Made by a program: the position numbers and the translations under genes. Under the pieces are notes generated by a model. That model did not search any database and was not told where the DNA came from. It was given only the letters and a program-made list of their open reading frames with translations. From contig CAJNDT010003157.1 in assembly GCA_905221615.1 (NCBI GenBank), positions 1 to 64,000 on the forward strand: a stretch of 64,000 nucleotides of DNA, read 5' to 3'. Shown piece by piece: positions 36,688 to 46,505 of this stretch. Each line of letters starts with the position of its first letter. Position 1 is the stretch's first letter. Source of the stretch: Symbiodinium sp. CCMP2592 (Eukaryota; Sar; Dinophyceae; Suessiales; Symbiodiniaceae).

Positions 36688-36942
36688 AGTTCCCTCCTTC
36701 TTCTAATCGTTACTTTAGGGGTTTTATGGCGTACTTCCCTTTTTCGCCGGCTTCAGGTTGAAGCGGAATCGTAAGGATCTTCGTCTCCCACTTCAAGGTT
36801 TGCAGGGTTCAGGGTCCCTTGAGGAGTACCCAGGGTTCCTTCAAGGGATCTATAGAGTTCAGGTCAGGGTCCTTGAAGGACTACCCGATAAGCTGTAGGC
36901 TGGAGAAGGCGGCAGACTTCAAGGGCAAAGCAAAGTCAATCT

Positions 36943-37042
36943 GGGTAGTTGTCAAAATTACGGTCCCTTTTTGGGTCCTTATTACAATACGGCACCTAAT
37001 ATTTAGGGTACCCAAAAGGGACCCTAATTTTGACAACCACCC
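36943..37042. mobile_element. Family E inverted-repeat element, copy 2
   Basis: 100 bp with arms GGGTAGTTGTCAAAATTACG and TAATTTTGACAACCACCC. The interior agrees closely with copy 1 at 33.36 kb. Confidence 0.9.
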
Positions 37043-37880
37043 ATCTCCAACTCTGGGCTCCAAGCAAGCAGCTTGGCGTTAGCAACTAGCAGGGCTGGAG
37101 ATCGAACCACCAGGGTTCATAGAAACTTAAGTTAGTAGGATCCCTAATGTGATTTAAAGTCTATTCCTGAATTGGGGATATTGGAGTCTATGGATACCCT
37201 AAACGCTAAACCCTAAAGATCCCGCAGAAGATCCCTTAAAGGAGCCCTATGTATTCATTAACTAAGGGTTATTGGAGCATCTGGGTTACTCCAGCTGTAC
37301 CGATATAGGGCAGACATGAGTGGGTATTTAGGGTTTGGGGTTTAGGATGTAAGGATGCTGGAAGCATCTATCTTAACCGAAGGTGCGCCCAAGCACTGTC
37401 AAATTCTCACATCGAGAAGCCGACACAGGCCCGTAACCGTAGCGGTTGAATTACACAGAGAATGTACTTACAACTGGGGTAACAAGTACGGTCACCGTAA
37501 CTACACCTTAAAACCCATATTCGGGGACTTGTAGCTCCACTTACAGCTACTCATGCATGATCTGCGGGGGTTTGATCCAGAGCCATGATGTCGTAAGCCT
37601 CTGGCCTGGGTTCAGGGTTTTAAAAGGGCCTGCTCTTTCATTTTTTGAAGCCTTCCAGTAAGCCTTGTGCCCGAGAGCCTTCAGACCGAAATCCGTGCGT
37701 GTAAGGGTCATCAGAATAAAGATCCTAGTGATTCTTGTGTGCGCCCTTCCTGAAAAATTATGAGATGAACCCGAGGGAGTCAATGTCTTCCTTTCAGCCT
37801 CGCCTCAATTCGGGTGCATTGAACAGCTGCCTCAGGGGAGCGCACACACAAAAAAACATGTACTGCTAGAAAGCCTAGTA
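37043..37880. other. Anonymous DNA
   Basis: Scattered telomere-like words (37197-37215, 37330-37345). A minus-strand frame at 37783-37547 contains TDFGLKALGHKAYW, which superficially resembles a kinase DFG loop but lacks the expected context. Confidence 0.35.
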
Positions 37881-38013
37881 GTATCCGTACTGGCACTCAT
37901 GCTCGAACTTGCACTTCTCAGACTCTTACCTGTACTTGCACTAGTACTGGTACTAATACTCGTCCTTGTACTTTTAACTGTACTAGTAGCAGCAGCAGCA
38001 GCAACAGAAAAGC

Positions 38014-38109
<96 letters not shown>

Positions 38110-38340
38110 TCTGGTAGTAGTAGTGGCAGTGGAAGTGGTAGCAGCATTAGAAGAAGTGAACATAGTCGAAGTAGTGGTAATGGCAGCGGTACTGGTAGTG
38201 AAAGTAGTAGCAGCAGCAGCAGGAGCAGTGGTGGTGATGGTGGTAGTGGTGGGGGTGGTGCTGCTGCTGTTAGTGTTTGTGGAAGTGGTAGCGGTAGCGG
38301 TAGCGGGAATAGTAGTGGTGGTGCTAGTGATAGTACGGCT
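37881..38340. repeat. (TAG)n array with decayed trinucleotide flanks
   Basis: About 95 bp of TAG units (38015-38109). On the left is a decayed ACT/CAG region and on the right about 230 bp of GTG/GTA/GCA units that keep three-base periodicity. The 164-codon Thr-rich and 92-codon Val-rich frames are artefacts. Confidence 0.93.
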
Positions 38341-38721
38341 CATCGTGCTGCAGCTACTACAGATGCCAGCACTGCCGCAAGCAGAACTGCACCAACTATA
38401 GATACAACTCAATCAGAGTGATTAACTGCTGTAATCTTGAGGCTTGTTTTGCGGCAGTAAGTTTCAAGCGTTCAGTTCTTCTCTGAATTTAAAGGCTTTG
38501 GAAGTCTTGCTTAAGGTGTCGGCCCCTTGATCATTCACTTCTTTGCGTCAAACAGCTAAACCCTAAATCCGAAGCCCCAAAACCTTAAACCCCAAGCTGT
38601 GCGACTGAAAAAGACCAATGCTACCTCCAAGACCCCAACTCAAGCGAATTGGGGTGCTGAGTCCGAGGCGTACCCCGGTCCGTTAGAAGCAGACCTTGGA
38701 TATCGGAGGCGGCTTGCGATT

Positions 38722-38820
38722 TAATATAGGTGCCTCAAAAATTTAATAGGGTTTTGGGGACCATTCTACATTAACGATAATAAAGAACCCCGCAAAAAAA
38801 ACATAAAAAGTTTCAGGCTC
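38722..38820. mobile_element. Family A inverted-repeat element, copy 4 (right end decayed)
   Basis: TAATATAGGTGCCTCAAAAA, then AATAGGGTTTTGGGGACCAT and AATAAAGAACCCCGC. The right arm is not clearly preserved. Confidence 0.75.
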
Positions 38821-39230
38821 GGGGATTCAGTATGGTGCGCCCTGTACCGCAAACAGGGTGCCACTATTCTCGTTCTTCAGCACATGAACACCCGTAGCAA
38901 TCGAACCTGACTTCTGCCTTCTTGCGCTCAGGCCCTAGCACGAACACATGCCCTACACGCAATAAAGCGCAACACCGAACACTTGCTGAATCTAAAGCCA
39001 AAATCACGGAGTCCTTCATACCCATCCTTGCAACCCATGCATGCATGCTCTACTCGGCATGCCCGAAATCCCTCAACCTTACCCTGATCCTCAACAGCCA
39101 TCATCCCTCTTGAGGCCGAACTCCATGCCCCAGTGCCAAAATCGATTCGGTCCTGGGTTTATCTAGACTCCTCAACTGCCTACAAGAAAAACACTCTGCA
39201 TCCTGAGCCCTAAACCCTATACAGAATTTA

Positions 39231-39233
<3 letters not shown>

Positions 39234-39293
<60 letters not shown>
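39234..39293. repeat. Compound microsatellite (CT)n(TA)n
   Basis: About 21 CT units pass directly into about nine TA units, the same junction as at 8012-8048. Confidence 0.95.
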
Positions 39294-39380
39294 GTAGAAA
39301 TGCACACATGCATGTATGTACGTATGTATGCATCCCGATTGCTTCTTGAGGGCCATTGCACTGCAAGCTGCTGAGCATTA

Positions 39381-39455
39381 AGCCTCGCTGGGGCCCTGGC
39401 CGTTGCCTTTCCCCACGCGCTTGGCGCTGTTGAAATCGGTAATCTTCAGCTGCCA
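39381..39455 (-). CDS. Protein kinase metal-binding-loop exon (DFN type)
   Basis: After a possible acceptor (GTACCCATGCAG, AG at 39457-39456) the frame reads WQLKITDFNSAKRVGKGNGQ followed by GPSEA, then TAA. LKITDFNSAK is the kinase subdomain VII signature with Asn in place of the usual Gly (DFN for DFG). Kinases of this kind normally show VVHRDIKPxNxLL just before it, and exactly that motif is encoded 2.2 kb upstream on this strand (41644-41682). A possible donor follows the motif (AAGCGC|GTGGGG). The family phosphorylates Ser/Thr residues, and the Asp of the motif coordinates magnesium. The substrate is unknown. Whether all pieces belong to one functional gene cannot be settled from sequence alone. 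Confidence 0.55.
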
Positions 39456-39659
39456 CTGCATGGGTACTTCACCTATTGCAGGCATGGGGTTAGCATTATG
39501 TAGGTTTTACGGTTTAGAGTCTGCGGGTAAGGGGACCTTGTCAGCCTTGGGTGTCGCGGATTGTTAAACGATCCGACAGGTTTATGACGGTTTATGCTAG
39601 TATCACTCTTCTAGGTCTCCCCTTGTAGTTGGCTTCGGTACAAGGCCAACCCCCAAACA

Positions 39660-39712
39660 CTGTACCCTGAACCCTGAACCCTAAACCCTAAACACTGTAC
39701 CCAAAACCTGCT
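39660..39712. repeat. Telomere-like repeat, C-strand
   Basis: CCCTGAACCCTGAACCCTAA and further CCCTAAACACTGTACCC units. Confidence 0.8.
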
Positions 39713-39978
39713 TAGCAACTTGGGGTCGACTGCTTGATTCCTGCACAACTACCGAAAGCTGCAAGTACAAAGTCTGAGCCCTGATTCTAGAGCGTTCGTG
39801 GGCTGAGAGATGTTTAGGGCCTCATAGAAGGGTTGCTGTAATATGCATGCGGGATCTGTTTGGGCTCTTTTTTTGGGGGGGGTTTTGGGCTTCACTTAAG
39901 GGCTGCAAACCGCTAGCACAGCCCACTATGGAAGATCGCGGGACTCCGACTATAAGTGTGGCTGTAAGGTAAAGGAGC

Positions 39979-40086
39979 TACTATAGGGGCCTCAGCAATT
40001 AGAATAGGGTTTTGGGGCCCATTATAATATACTTACTTGTCGGAACCCCAAAGATAGTGTTGGTAATTATTTAAGCCCCTATAGTA
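39979..40086. mobile_element. Family A inverted-repeat element, copy 5
   Basis: 108 bp from TACTATAGGGGCCTCAGCAA to GTAATTATTTAAGCCCCTAT plus AGTA. Both ends are well preserved and the outermost bases are TA on each side. Confidence 0.92.
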
Positions 40087-40795
40087 TTCTACTGGCCACC
40101 TGGGTCTGAACCACAGTTTAAAGGTTTATCTACCAAACTATCCATCACTGCATGTGGCCGACGGATTGCTCCGCTTTCGGAGAGTCTCAGCGGCAAGCCT
40201 GAATGCGACAAGCAACTTTAAGTGAGCTGAGCGCCACCCCCTCAAACGCCCACAGACTGGACAAAAAACCCTCAGACACTAAGCGGTGCCTTCCGCCATG
40301 CCATGAATGGGTGAGGGTGCTGCTGACACCGCTGGCCTGGCACTGAAGGCTCAGCAAGACATTGGATTCCAATTTCTACTACTTGTAGTCTGGGTGTAGC
40401 ACCCTCAACCCTATCAGTTGCGACCGACAGCATAGCACTGGGCTTCAAGGATGTAGCATTTAGTACTCGAGCAGAAGATATCTGTTTGCGGCATGTGTGC
40501 ATTTAGATTTTGGTTTTCAGGGGGAGATTCGGACTCAAGGCATCGGGCGATGGTCGTAGCCTGTAAACCTATGCTACTCAAGGAAGCTGATTTTTGCACT
40601 CCTACTTCTACCTGCTCAAAGACTAGCAGTGCGGTAATCTAACGTCTGCTGCAGCTCAAGCTTGATGGCTTTGCACTTCGGATGTGAAGCTTTCAGCTTT
40701 GAGACTCTCGGTGTTGGCAGCTCACGCCGGGGTCAATACTGTCACTGGGCTGCTATTTGTGATGAGCTTGAAAGAAGTGCTGGTGCTAGTGGTAC

Positions 40796-41375
40796 CTATG
40801 CTGCGAATGGTGATGACGACGATAACGAAGACGATGATGACGATGAACGTCTGGCACTGTTGCTGCTAGTTACAGGTGGACACTGCCATGACCACATTGC
40901 CGATATTGTGCAGTACTGAGTGCTTGCGCGGAAGACCTTCTTCGGAGCCGCGAGCATGATTGCCCTCTTGTTGGCTATGGGCCTTGGTTCGCCAGATAGC
41001 ACCGCACCTCAGCCGAGCATGCGTACCCACGCGTCGTCAAGCCCTGCTGGGAGCAGAGCTGGTTCGACGGCTGCAAAAGCATCTCGTTCTGGACGCAGTT
41101 GCTTTGAGTCCAAAGTGTCGTCTTCCGAAGGCTTTGCCGGGCAAGCCGAGACAGGGGGTGATATCGCTTTCCACCAGGAATGCAACCTCACGGTAGTGCA
41201 TCATTCCCTGCTGCTGGGAGTCCACCGTCCTCTTCACCTTCGGGTGCTGTGGGTCAGATGGATCGTTGTAGATTCTGACCCGTTCATCCAATGGTAGGCA
41301 ACATCTGGAGGTCACCCCGGTCTTGCAATTGAGGCGGCAGGGGCCCACTGGCTTGCCCTGGCCATCGCGTGGCAT
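40796..41375 (-). pseudogene. Unidentified coding remnant with one frameshift and one in-frame stop
   Basis: An ATG at 41375 (stop codon immediately upstream) opens 112 codons starting MPRDGQGKPVGPCRLNCK. Third positions are mostly G or C down to about 41135, a coding signature absent from the flanks. From 41191 a second frame, one base off, reads better (KPSEDDTLDSKQLRPERDAF, then LLPAGLDDAWVRMLG). It meets TGA at 41011-41009 and continues in the same frame as AVLSGEPRPIANKRAIMLAA down to a serine run at 40796. The simplest reading is one protein of about 190 residues broken by a frameshift near 41140-41190 and one stop. Plus-strand frames at 40662-41297 (one TGA at 40917) are an alternative, including a signal-peptide-like FGAASMIALLLAMGLG. 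It lies within the interval of the split kinase. A weak resemblance to kinase regions is not enough to assign it. Confidence 0.35.
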
Positions 41376-41643
41376 TTACTTTTGACCCTAAACACAAAGA
41401 CCTACAACAAACAAACCATGACATACCGGCGGCCTAGCTCCACTTGCATTGGACCCTCACTAACGGAATTCTACATACCCCTACTGCGGCTAATACAGGG
41501 GCCGCAACATTAATGGACTCGGGCTTAGGGGAGCTTTCCTTTCACCATCTGCGGACAACACAGGGGATACTATTACGAATAAATGCAGACCGATACACCA
41601 TAGCTTGCGAAACAGGTGCAAACAAAAACCCCTTCGGCCTGTG

Positions 41644-41682
41644 CAACAACAGGTTCGCCGGCTTAATGTCTCGATGAACAAC
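41644..41682 (-). CDS. Protein kinase catalytic-loop exon (HRDIKPAN)
   Basis: The exon begins after a 3' splice site (CTGCCCAG, AG at 41684-41683) and encodes VVHRDIKPANLLL, the complete subdomain VIb loop with catalytic Asp, Lys and Asn. The frame stays open to 41545, but the true 5' splice site on this side is not certain (a GT occurs at CACCT|GTTTCG). Joined to the exon at 42271-42327 it gives YLHHKR + VVHRDIKPANLLL in phase 0, the standard alphaE-to-loop junction. The 590-bp intron between them holds telomere repeat (41704-41722). The enzyme would be a Ser/Thr protein kinase. The resemblance is closest to calcium/calmodulin-kinase-kinase and related groups, a weak inference from so short a stretch. 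Confidence 0.7.
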
Positions 41683-42270
41683 CTGGGCAGGCTCCGAGGG
41701 GTGGGTTTAGGGTTTAGGGTTTCGACGAAATGAGATCTGTAGCCGTCACATGAGTCCGAGTTTCCAAAAATCACTCCAGAACTCAATCTATCTCCTTCAA
41801 ATGCCCGCAAGCTAGAACAGCTCTTGCCCACAGAGTTCTGAACCCTGAACCCAAAGAGCCCGAAGAACCCAAAGGCTTAAGCTTTTTCGCTCGGGTGTAG
41901 GGTCGGGAGTTCATTGGAGGGTTCAGACAGTTTAGAGCGCAGAACTTCGGGCTTAGGGGCGTCACATTTCAAAGTTACGAGCTCTGGTGTTTTGGGTTGG
42001 CCAGTCCGGGAATCAGCAATCGGTGCTTTGGTGCCCGTCAGGGTCGAGATTAAGCATTGGAGGGTGGTCGCATAAAGCTTCCGAACGTCCGGCTTTCCCC
42101 GGCAAGAAAAGACATGAACAAGTTGAAGAAACTGTGCCTCTCAAGATCAACAGCCCCGAGCCAGCATCCAAAGCAAAAGGCTTACACTGCTTTGTGTCGT
42201 TCTCGATGCTGAGTCTCCCGTACTTGGAATCTGAGCCTACAGATGCCAAGTTCCCACTTAGGTCTCCCAC

Positions 42271-42327
42271 CCTCTTGTGGTGGAGGTAGTCCACGCCGCG
42301 GATAAGTTGAAATCCCATATCTTGGAC
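42271..42327 (-). CDS. Protein kinase alphaE-helix exon
   Basis: Nineteen codons, VQDMGFQLIRGVDYLHHKR, between a possible acceptor (ACTAGCGCCAG, AG at 42329-42328) and a donor AGG|GTGGGAG (GT at 42270-42269). The pattern F.LI.G..YLH.. is the kinase alphaE helix that precedes the catalytic loop, and splicing to 41682 restores the exact motif in phase 0. The frame also reads on past the donor (GDLSGNLASVGSDSKYGRLS), which looks protein-like and faintly like a damaged catalytic loop, so retention is a possibility. A family A element (42381-42483) lies just upstream, in what would be the preceding intron. Confidence 0.65.
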
Positions 42328-42380
42328 CTGGCGCTAGTCCCAGGCTAGTTCGGCTCTGATCACGGAGGGTTGAAAGTGGG

Positions 42381-42483
42381 TAATATAGGGGCCTTAGCAA
42401 TTAGAATACGGCTTTGTGGTAAATAATGTTAAACTATCATAAGGAACAAGGTAGTATTATTAATTTTTACGGCTTCTATATTG
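42381..42483. mobile_element. Family A inverted-repeat element, copy 6
   Basis: About 103 bp from TAATATAGGGGCCTTAGCAA to the decayed right arm TTTTTACGGCTTCTATATTG. It lies between kinase exon candidates, so it would be intronic. Confidence 0.8.
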
Positions 42484-42527
42484 GAGCGAACCCTTGCTCA
42501 TCGCTTTGGGTTTCTGGTACGGGGCTT

Positions 42528-42593
42528 TAGGCTACTGAAGACCATACTCGAGATTCTGGGATAAAGCTTAAGCAAGGATGCAATGTGGTTGAA
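42528..42593 (-). CDS. Possible kinase beta4-hinge fragment
   Basis: The frame reads FNHIASLLKLYPRISSMVFS followed by SL. HIASLLKLY....MVF.SL fits the kinase beta4/beta5 pattern (HPNI..LL..Y....MVFE.L). It lies in the right place, between the beta3/alphaC piece (42656-42777) and the alphaE exon (42271-42327). A stop lies a few codons upstream in the same frame, and exon borders are not clear (GT at CCCC|GTACC downstream). The previous piece may already contain beta4, so this could be coincidence or a second remnant. Confidence 0.3.
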
Positions 42594-42655
42594 ACCCCAC
42601 AGAGCATCATCTCATGATGCTTTTATTACTTCCTCTATTATAGGATAGATTCAAC

Positions 42656-42777
42656 CTGCCCGCAGAACTCAAAGCAAGGAAGTTTCGGTGCTCTCGGGGA
42701 ATGTTGCGAAGAGCGTTGATAACAGGGAGCCTCCTGCCACCACATTCAACTTTAAGGGGATATTGTTTTGAGGTGAA
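42656..42777 (-). CDS. Protein kinase beta3/alphaC fragment
   Basis: The frame reads FTSKQYPLKVECGGRRLPVI followed by NALRNIPREHRNFLALSSAG. QYPLKVE resembles beta3, with the ATP-binding Lys in YALKVE. VINALRNIPREHRNFLAL resembles helix C and the start of beta4. It ends at a possible donor (GGGCAG|GTTGAA, GT at 42655-42654). The frame is open upstream to about 42840 with Gly and Arg residues where the glycine loop would be, but no clear GxGxxG. The order of kinase pieces along the strand is correct, and this is the most N-terminal piece found. Confidence 0.45.
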
Positions 42778-42840
42778 GGCTCCTCTAGACTTCGCAAACC
42801 TTCTCCGAACGCGGAATCCTAAACGTATCCCGGTCTGCAC

Positions 42841-44045
42841 CCCAAGCCCAAATTTGAAGCCGTAAACCCTTGTGGAGTAATTGGGTCGTAGAGCCCGAAA
42901 GCCCTAAGCATGCGTTATAAAACACCTAAGCGACAAACCCCAAACTGCTACAACCATATCTTCTAAACCCACGCTACGGAAAAATGCCTAGAGACCGACT
43001 ACATCCCAAAGCCTAAACCCCCAAACCCCCGGTCAGACCCACACAGACGCAGCCACAGACGTCACAAATCTCCACAAAACTCTTATAATCCCCAAATCCC
43101 TAAACCTCTGAACCCTAAACCCTAAACCCTAAACTCCGAACCCTCAAACCCCTGAACCCCAAACTCTAAATCCTGGGCCTGGACCTCCGTCAGCGGCCCC
43201 TTCGTGCAGCCGGGCGCTTGGTTTTCTTTGACCCGGGCTTTTGGGGGGTTGCGGCTTCCAAGACGGGTTCTTCTTGAACGGTTCTACAGGGTCTTGAACG
43301 GTTCTACGGGCTCTTGAACGGGTTCGTACACAGCTTGAGAGAATGCAGGGCTTAGGGTTTAAGGGTTGTTCAGGGTTTGAGGCTCAGGGTTGGGTTTGCT
43401 AGATGCGGGCGTTAGGGCTTTAAGGCCCTACGGCTGTGGAATTTTGTGGGGCCTTGGGGATTCAAGGCTTTTGTGGATGAACTGAGAGTTCCCAGACTTT
43501 CGGGCTGTAGGATTCTGGAGATGAAAATGTTTAAGGCTCCAGGTTTAGGCTTGTGGGTGGAGGACTTCTGGGCTTTGGGACTGCAGGGTTCTAGGTTATT
43601 ACACAAGTTATTGGGGTTGAGGGTTTAGGTTCTTGCTTCGGGTCTTAGGGCAACTGGCAGTAAGCGTGCTTTCGCTTCATGGGACGCGATCGTCGCATCT
43701 TGCCTCCGAATGACGACAAAACACTTCCTGTCCGAGAATGCGCTTGTCTCTCGATGCCCCCTCAGTCACAGCGCCACGGGAAACCCTGCTTTAGCGGAGA
43801 CTTTGTGAACAACATGTCGCTCGCCGTGCCTGTAACTCGAGCATTGAGGACAGTCTGAAGAGGCGAATGCCTTAAAACCCAAGCAAACGCACTTATGCAA
43901 CTAACGAACCCAATTCGTATGTCCTTGACAAACATGGTGAATTTGCAAATACATGGACACATGTATGTATGTGGCAAGTGTATCACATGCATAAACTGCA
44001 AGACCCACAAAGCTTTTTTGTTAGGTTGTCGAGAACAAGCCATCA
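42841..44045. other. Anonymous DNA, telomere-like patches, short tandem repeat
   Basis: C-strand telomeric variants occupy 43085-43175 and G-strand variants 43345-43640. At 43272-43330 a 20-21 bp unit, TCTTGAACGGTTCTACGGG, is repeated three times. No gene is recognised. Confidence 0.5.
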
Positions 44046-44142
44046 CTGGGTTGTGCTTTAAACCCTTTGAAAATCATTTATGAATAGGTTCCCTTTATAA
44101 GGAAATAAGGGAAATTAAAAATTATCCCTAAGCACAACCCAG
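44046..44142. mobile_element. Inverted-repeat element, single copy in window (family J)
   Basis: 97 bp with arms CTGGGTTGTGCTT and AAGCACAACCCAG and an AT-rich interior (TTCCCTTTATAAGGAAATAA). Confidence 0.65.
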
Positions 44143-44752
44143 GTCATCTTTCCAAGCTGAGGATTCGGGCTCGCAGAAGTCGGGCAGGAAATTGCTCAGA
44201 GGCTGATGTTCTAGGCTGGCTTCTTTGGGATGAAGTAGTCGTGCAATGTCACATGTAGGAGGATACAAAGAGCCCAGGAGAGCTGGCTCTAGGATTTATA
44301 TCTTAATGTTTTGAGAGCAAGACTACGAGACCGAGCTAGCCGTTCAGAATTCACACCCTCGGCCAGAGGAAGGCCTCACGGAAGCCTTAGCCAGAAAAGC
44401 CCCAAGCCTTAAACCTCGAACCGGAAGCAAGGAAAAGGATTAAGGCCCGAGTTGTACGCCTTATCTTGCAACCCGAGCCTTCGACCCCGGACGCTGAAGC
44501 CTCACAGAAACCTTATCGACCCCTATACAGGAAGTTCCAAAACCCTCATGGAATCCTTAACCAGGAACGATGACGGCCTCCTTCTTGATGAAGGACTCTA
44601 CAGAGGTGCTACACAGGTCCATGAGGATGTACGCGGACACGGGTCCTGAAGAACGAGCATCGAATGAAGGGTTTCGCAGGGTCTTCGAAAGTCTTGAAAA
44701 GGCTTTTGGCGTTCTTTATGGAGCTTCCGACGGTATTTTACAGGGCTGTAAT

Positions 44753-44853
44753 GTAGGAACCTGATTAAGAAACCCGGGGCCGGAAACCCCAAAATAGTAG
44801 GATTCCTTAAGGAACCCTAATGAAGGCCCAGGTTTCATAATCAGGTTCCTACA
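44753..44853. mobile_element. Family D inverted-repeat element, copy 2
   Basis: 101 bp from TGTAGGAACCTGATTAAGAA to TTCATAATCAGGTTCCTACA. The central CCCCAAAATAGT pairs with copy 1 (9469-9566) in reverse orientation. Confidence 0.9.
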
Positions 44854-44904
44854 GTATATGTTTTATACGAACTCGGAGCGGTGCATGCGGTTTTGCGGTT
44901 TCAA

Positions 44905-45066
44905 GGTTTAGGGGTTTGGGAGTTGAGAGTCGCAGGGTCCCAGGAGTTTGGGATTCGAGGTTTAGCGGGTTTAGGGTTTAGGGTTTTAGGGTTTTAGGGT
45001 TTAGGGTTTAGGGTTTAGGGTTGAGGATTGAAGGGGCGGGGGGGGGGGGGGGGGGGGGGGCGGGGG
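44905..45066. repeat. Telomeric array followed by a 23-base poly-G tract
   Basis: Degenerate G-strand motifs build to an almost perfect TTTAGGG/TTTTAGGG run (44965-45022). After 15 bp comes GGGGC, 23 consecutive G (45038-45060), C and five more G. The top strand is strongly predisposed to G-quadruplexes. A homopolymer this long may also mark an assembly or sequencing weak point. Confidence 0.93.
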
Positions 45067-45898
45067 AGTATGGGGCTTCGAGATCCGCGGGAAGGCACGG
45101 AAGCGAAGGGTCTCGGAGCTAGAGGTGGGTGGCCCGTTTCCAACATTCAAGTGTTGGGTGGTGTAGCATTGAAGTGCGTACGGTCCAGTATGTAGGGCCT
45201 TTGTATGGGCTCCCGATCCCGTTAATCAGGTCAGCCCTTTGCGAAAGGCTCGTATGTCCTATCATATGTTATAGTTATGCAAAGGCACCTTCAGAAACCC
45301 TGTTAAGGCTCGTATATATGTTGCCTGGCCACGTCATTCCGCAATGAAGAGTTGTTTGCGGAGACCTCCGGAAGGAAGCCGGGCCAAAGCCTTTAGTTGC
45401 ATTATGGAGAAATCCTAAACAATAATTTCTGTAGTTATACAGGCCTCTCTATTACTTTGCCATTTGGGTGCCCAGGGCAAAGGTAAAGCTGGTGCAACAA
45501 AACAACAACCGGACCGGTCGACGCCTTCGTACCACGCCCGGAAAGTGATGATTGCGGGGTGCCTGCGAGAATGCCAGCGATTCAGCGTTTAGGGTGGTTT
45601 CTGCTTCTGAAGAGAAGCAGCAACGACTTCACCCTGAACCCGAAACCCTACGCTCTAAACCCCAAACTCTAAACCCTTCTGAAGAGAAATCCAACACCTT
45701 TCACCCCCTCAACTCGAAGACGAAGATCCGAACCCAACATGAAGCCCTGATATGGTATTCAATTCTTTAATACGGCGACTGAAAGGGTACCGTTAAGGGT
45801 TGAAGAAGGGTTTCCATGCGGGTTTCATAGGGTGCAACGGAGGGGCCTTGAATGCTTCAGGATCTTTAGAACTGCTGTTTGTATTGAGGCGTGCATCT

Positions 45899-46013
45899 TA
45901 CTTAAAGGATCATGGGGCTTAGTAACTATAGGGTTATAATTAGGGTAGCTATACTTATAACCCAATTAAGGTACGTATAACCTTACTTACTAAGTCCCAT
46001 AATCCTCCAAGTA
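45899..46013. mobile_element. Family B inverted-repeat element, copy 3
   Basis: 115 bp, same ends and orientation as copies 1 and 2 (18.2 and 26.9 kb), with one extra base and a few substitutions. Confidence 0.92.
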
Positions 46014-46429
46014 TCCTTAAACCACACCTCAAACCTCACTGAACTCCTGGAGTACTTTAGTAAAGCCCTTCCTCCAGGATTCTGGTTAAGCCTCAGGATC
46101 CTCACGTCGCATTCCTCAACCGTAGACTTCCCTATATAACTCGAATCCCAAACCGGAATACCCCAAAACCCTGGGGCAAGAACCGCCTAAAACCCTCAAG
46201 CGCGAAGAACCCCCACTGAGCTTCGCGCCGCAAGCTCTTCACAAGCTCAAACCTGAGAGCAAATCTCGCTCTCCTTTGTACAAGGTTTAGGTTTTAGGAA
46301 CTTATAAGGTTCAGAGTCTAGGGTTACAAGGTTTAGGCTTTGTACGGCTTTATGGTTTGGGAGCTTGATAGTGGAATAGGGTTACTGCAAGAGGTTCGTT
46401 AGGGTTTCTACAAAAAGTTTGTACGGTGT

Positions 46430-46505
46430 GAAGTAGGGGCCTGCGAGTTAGAAAGGGTTTTGCACTATTCAGTGAACCCCAACGAATACCATTGCAAAAT
46501 ATGCC
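46430..46505. mobile_element. Family A diverged fragment
   Basis: GTAGGGGCCTGCGAGTTAGA, then AGGGTTTT and GTGAACCCC follow the left half of family A. The right arm is absent. Confidence 0.4.

Noticed and set aside
37547..37783. Minus-strand TDFGLKALGHKAYW as a kinase DFG loop
   Set aside because: There is no catalytic-loop sequence nearby in frame, and the DFN exon at 39.4 kb already fills that role.
40187..40380. Minus-strand CQQHPHPFMAW and, in another frame, SSTLTHSWHGG, resembling kinase subdomain XI
   Set aside because: Both frames are weak, lack the invariant Arg in the right setting, and lie upstream of the DFN exon, out of domain order. A clearer subdomain XI occurs at 32.6 kb.
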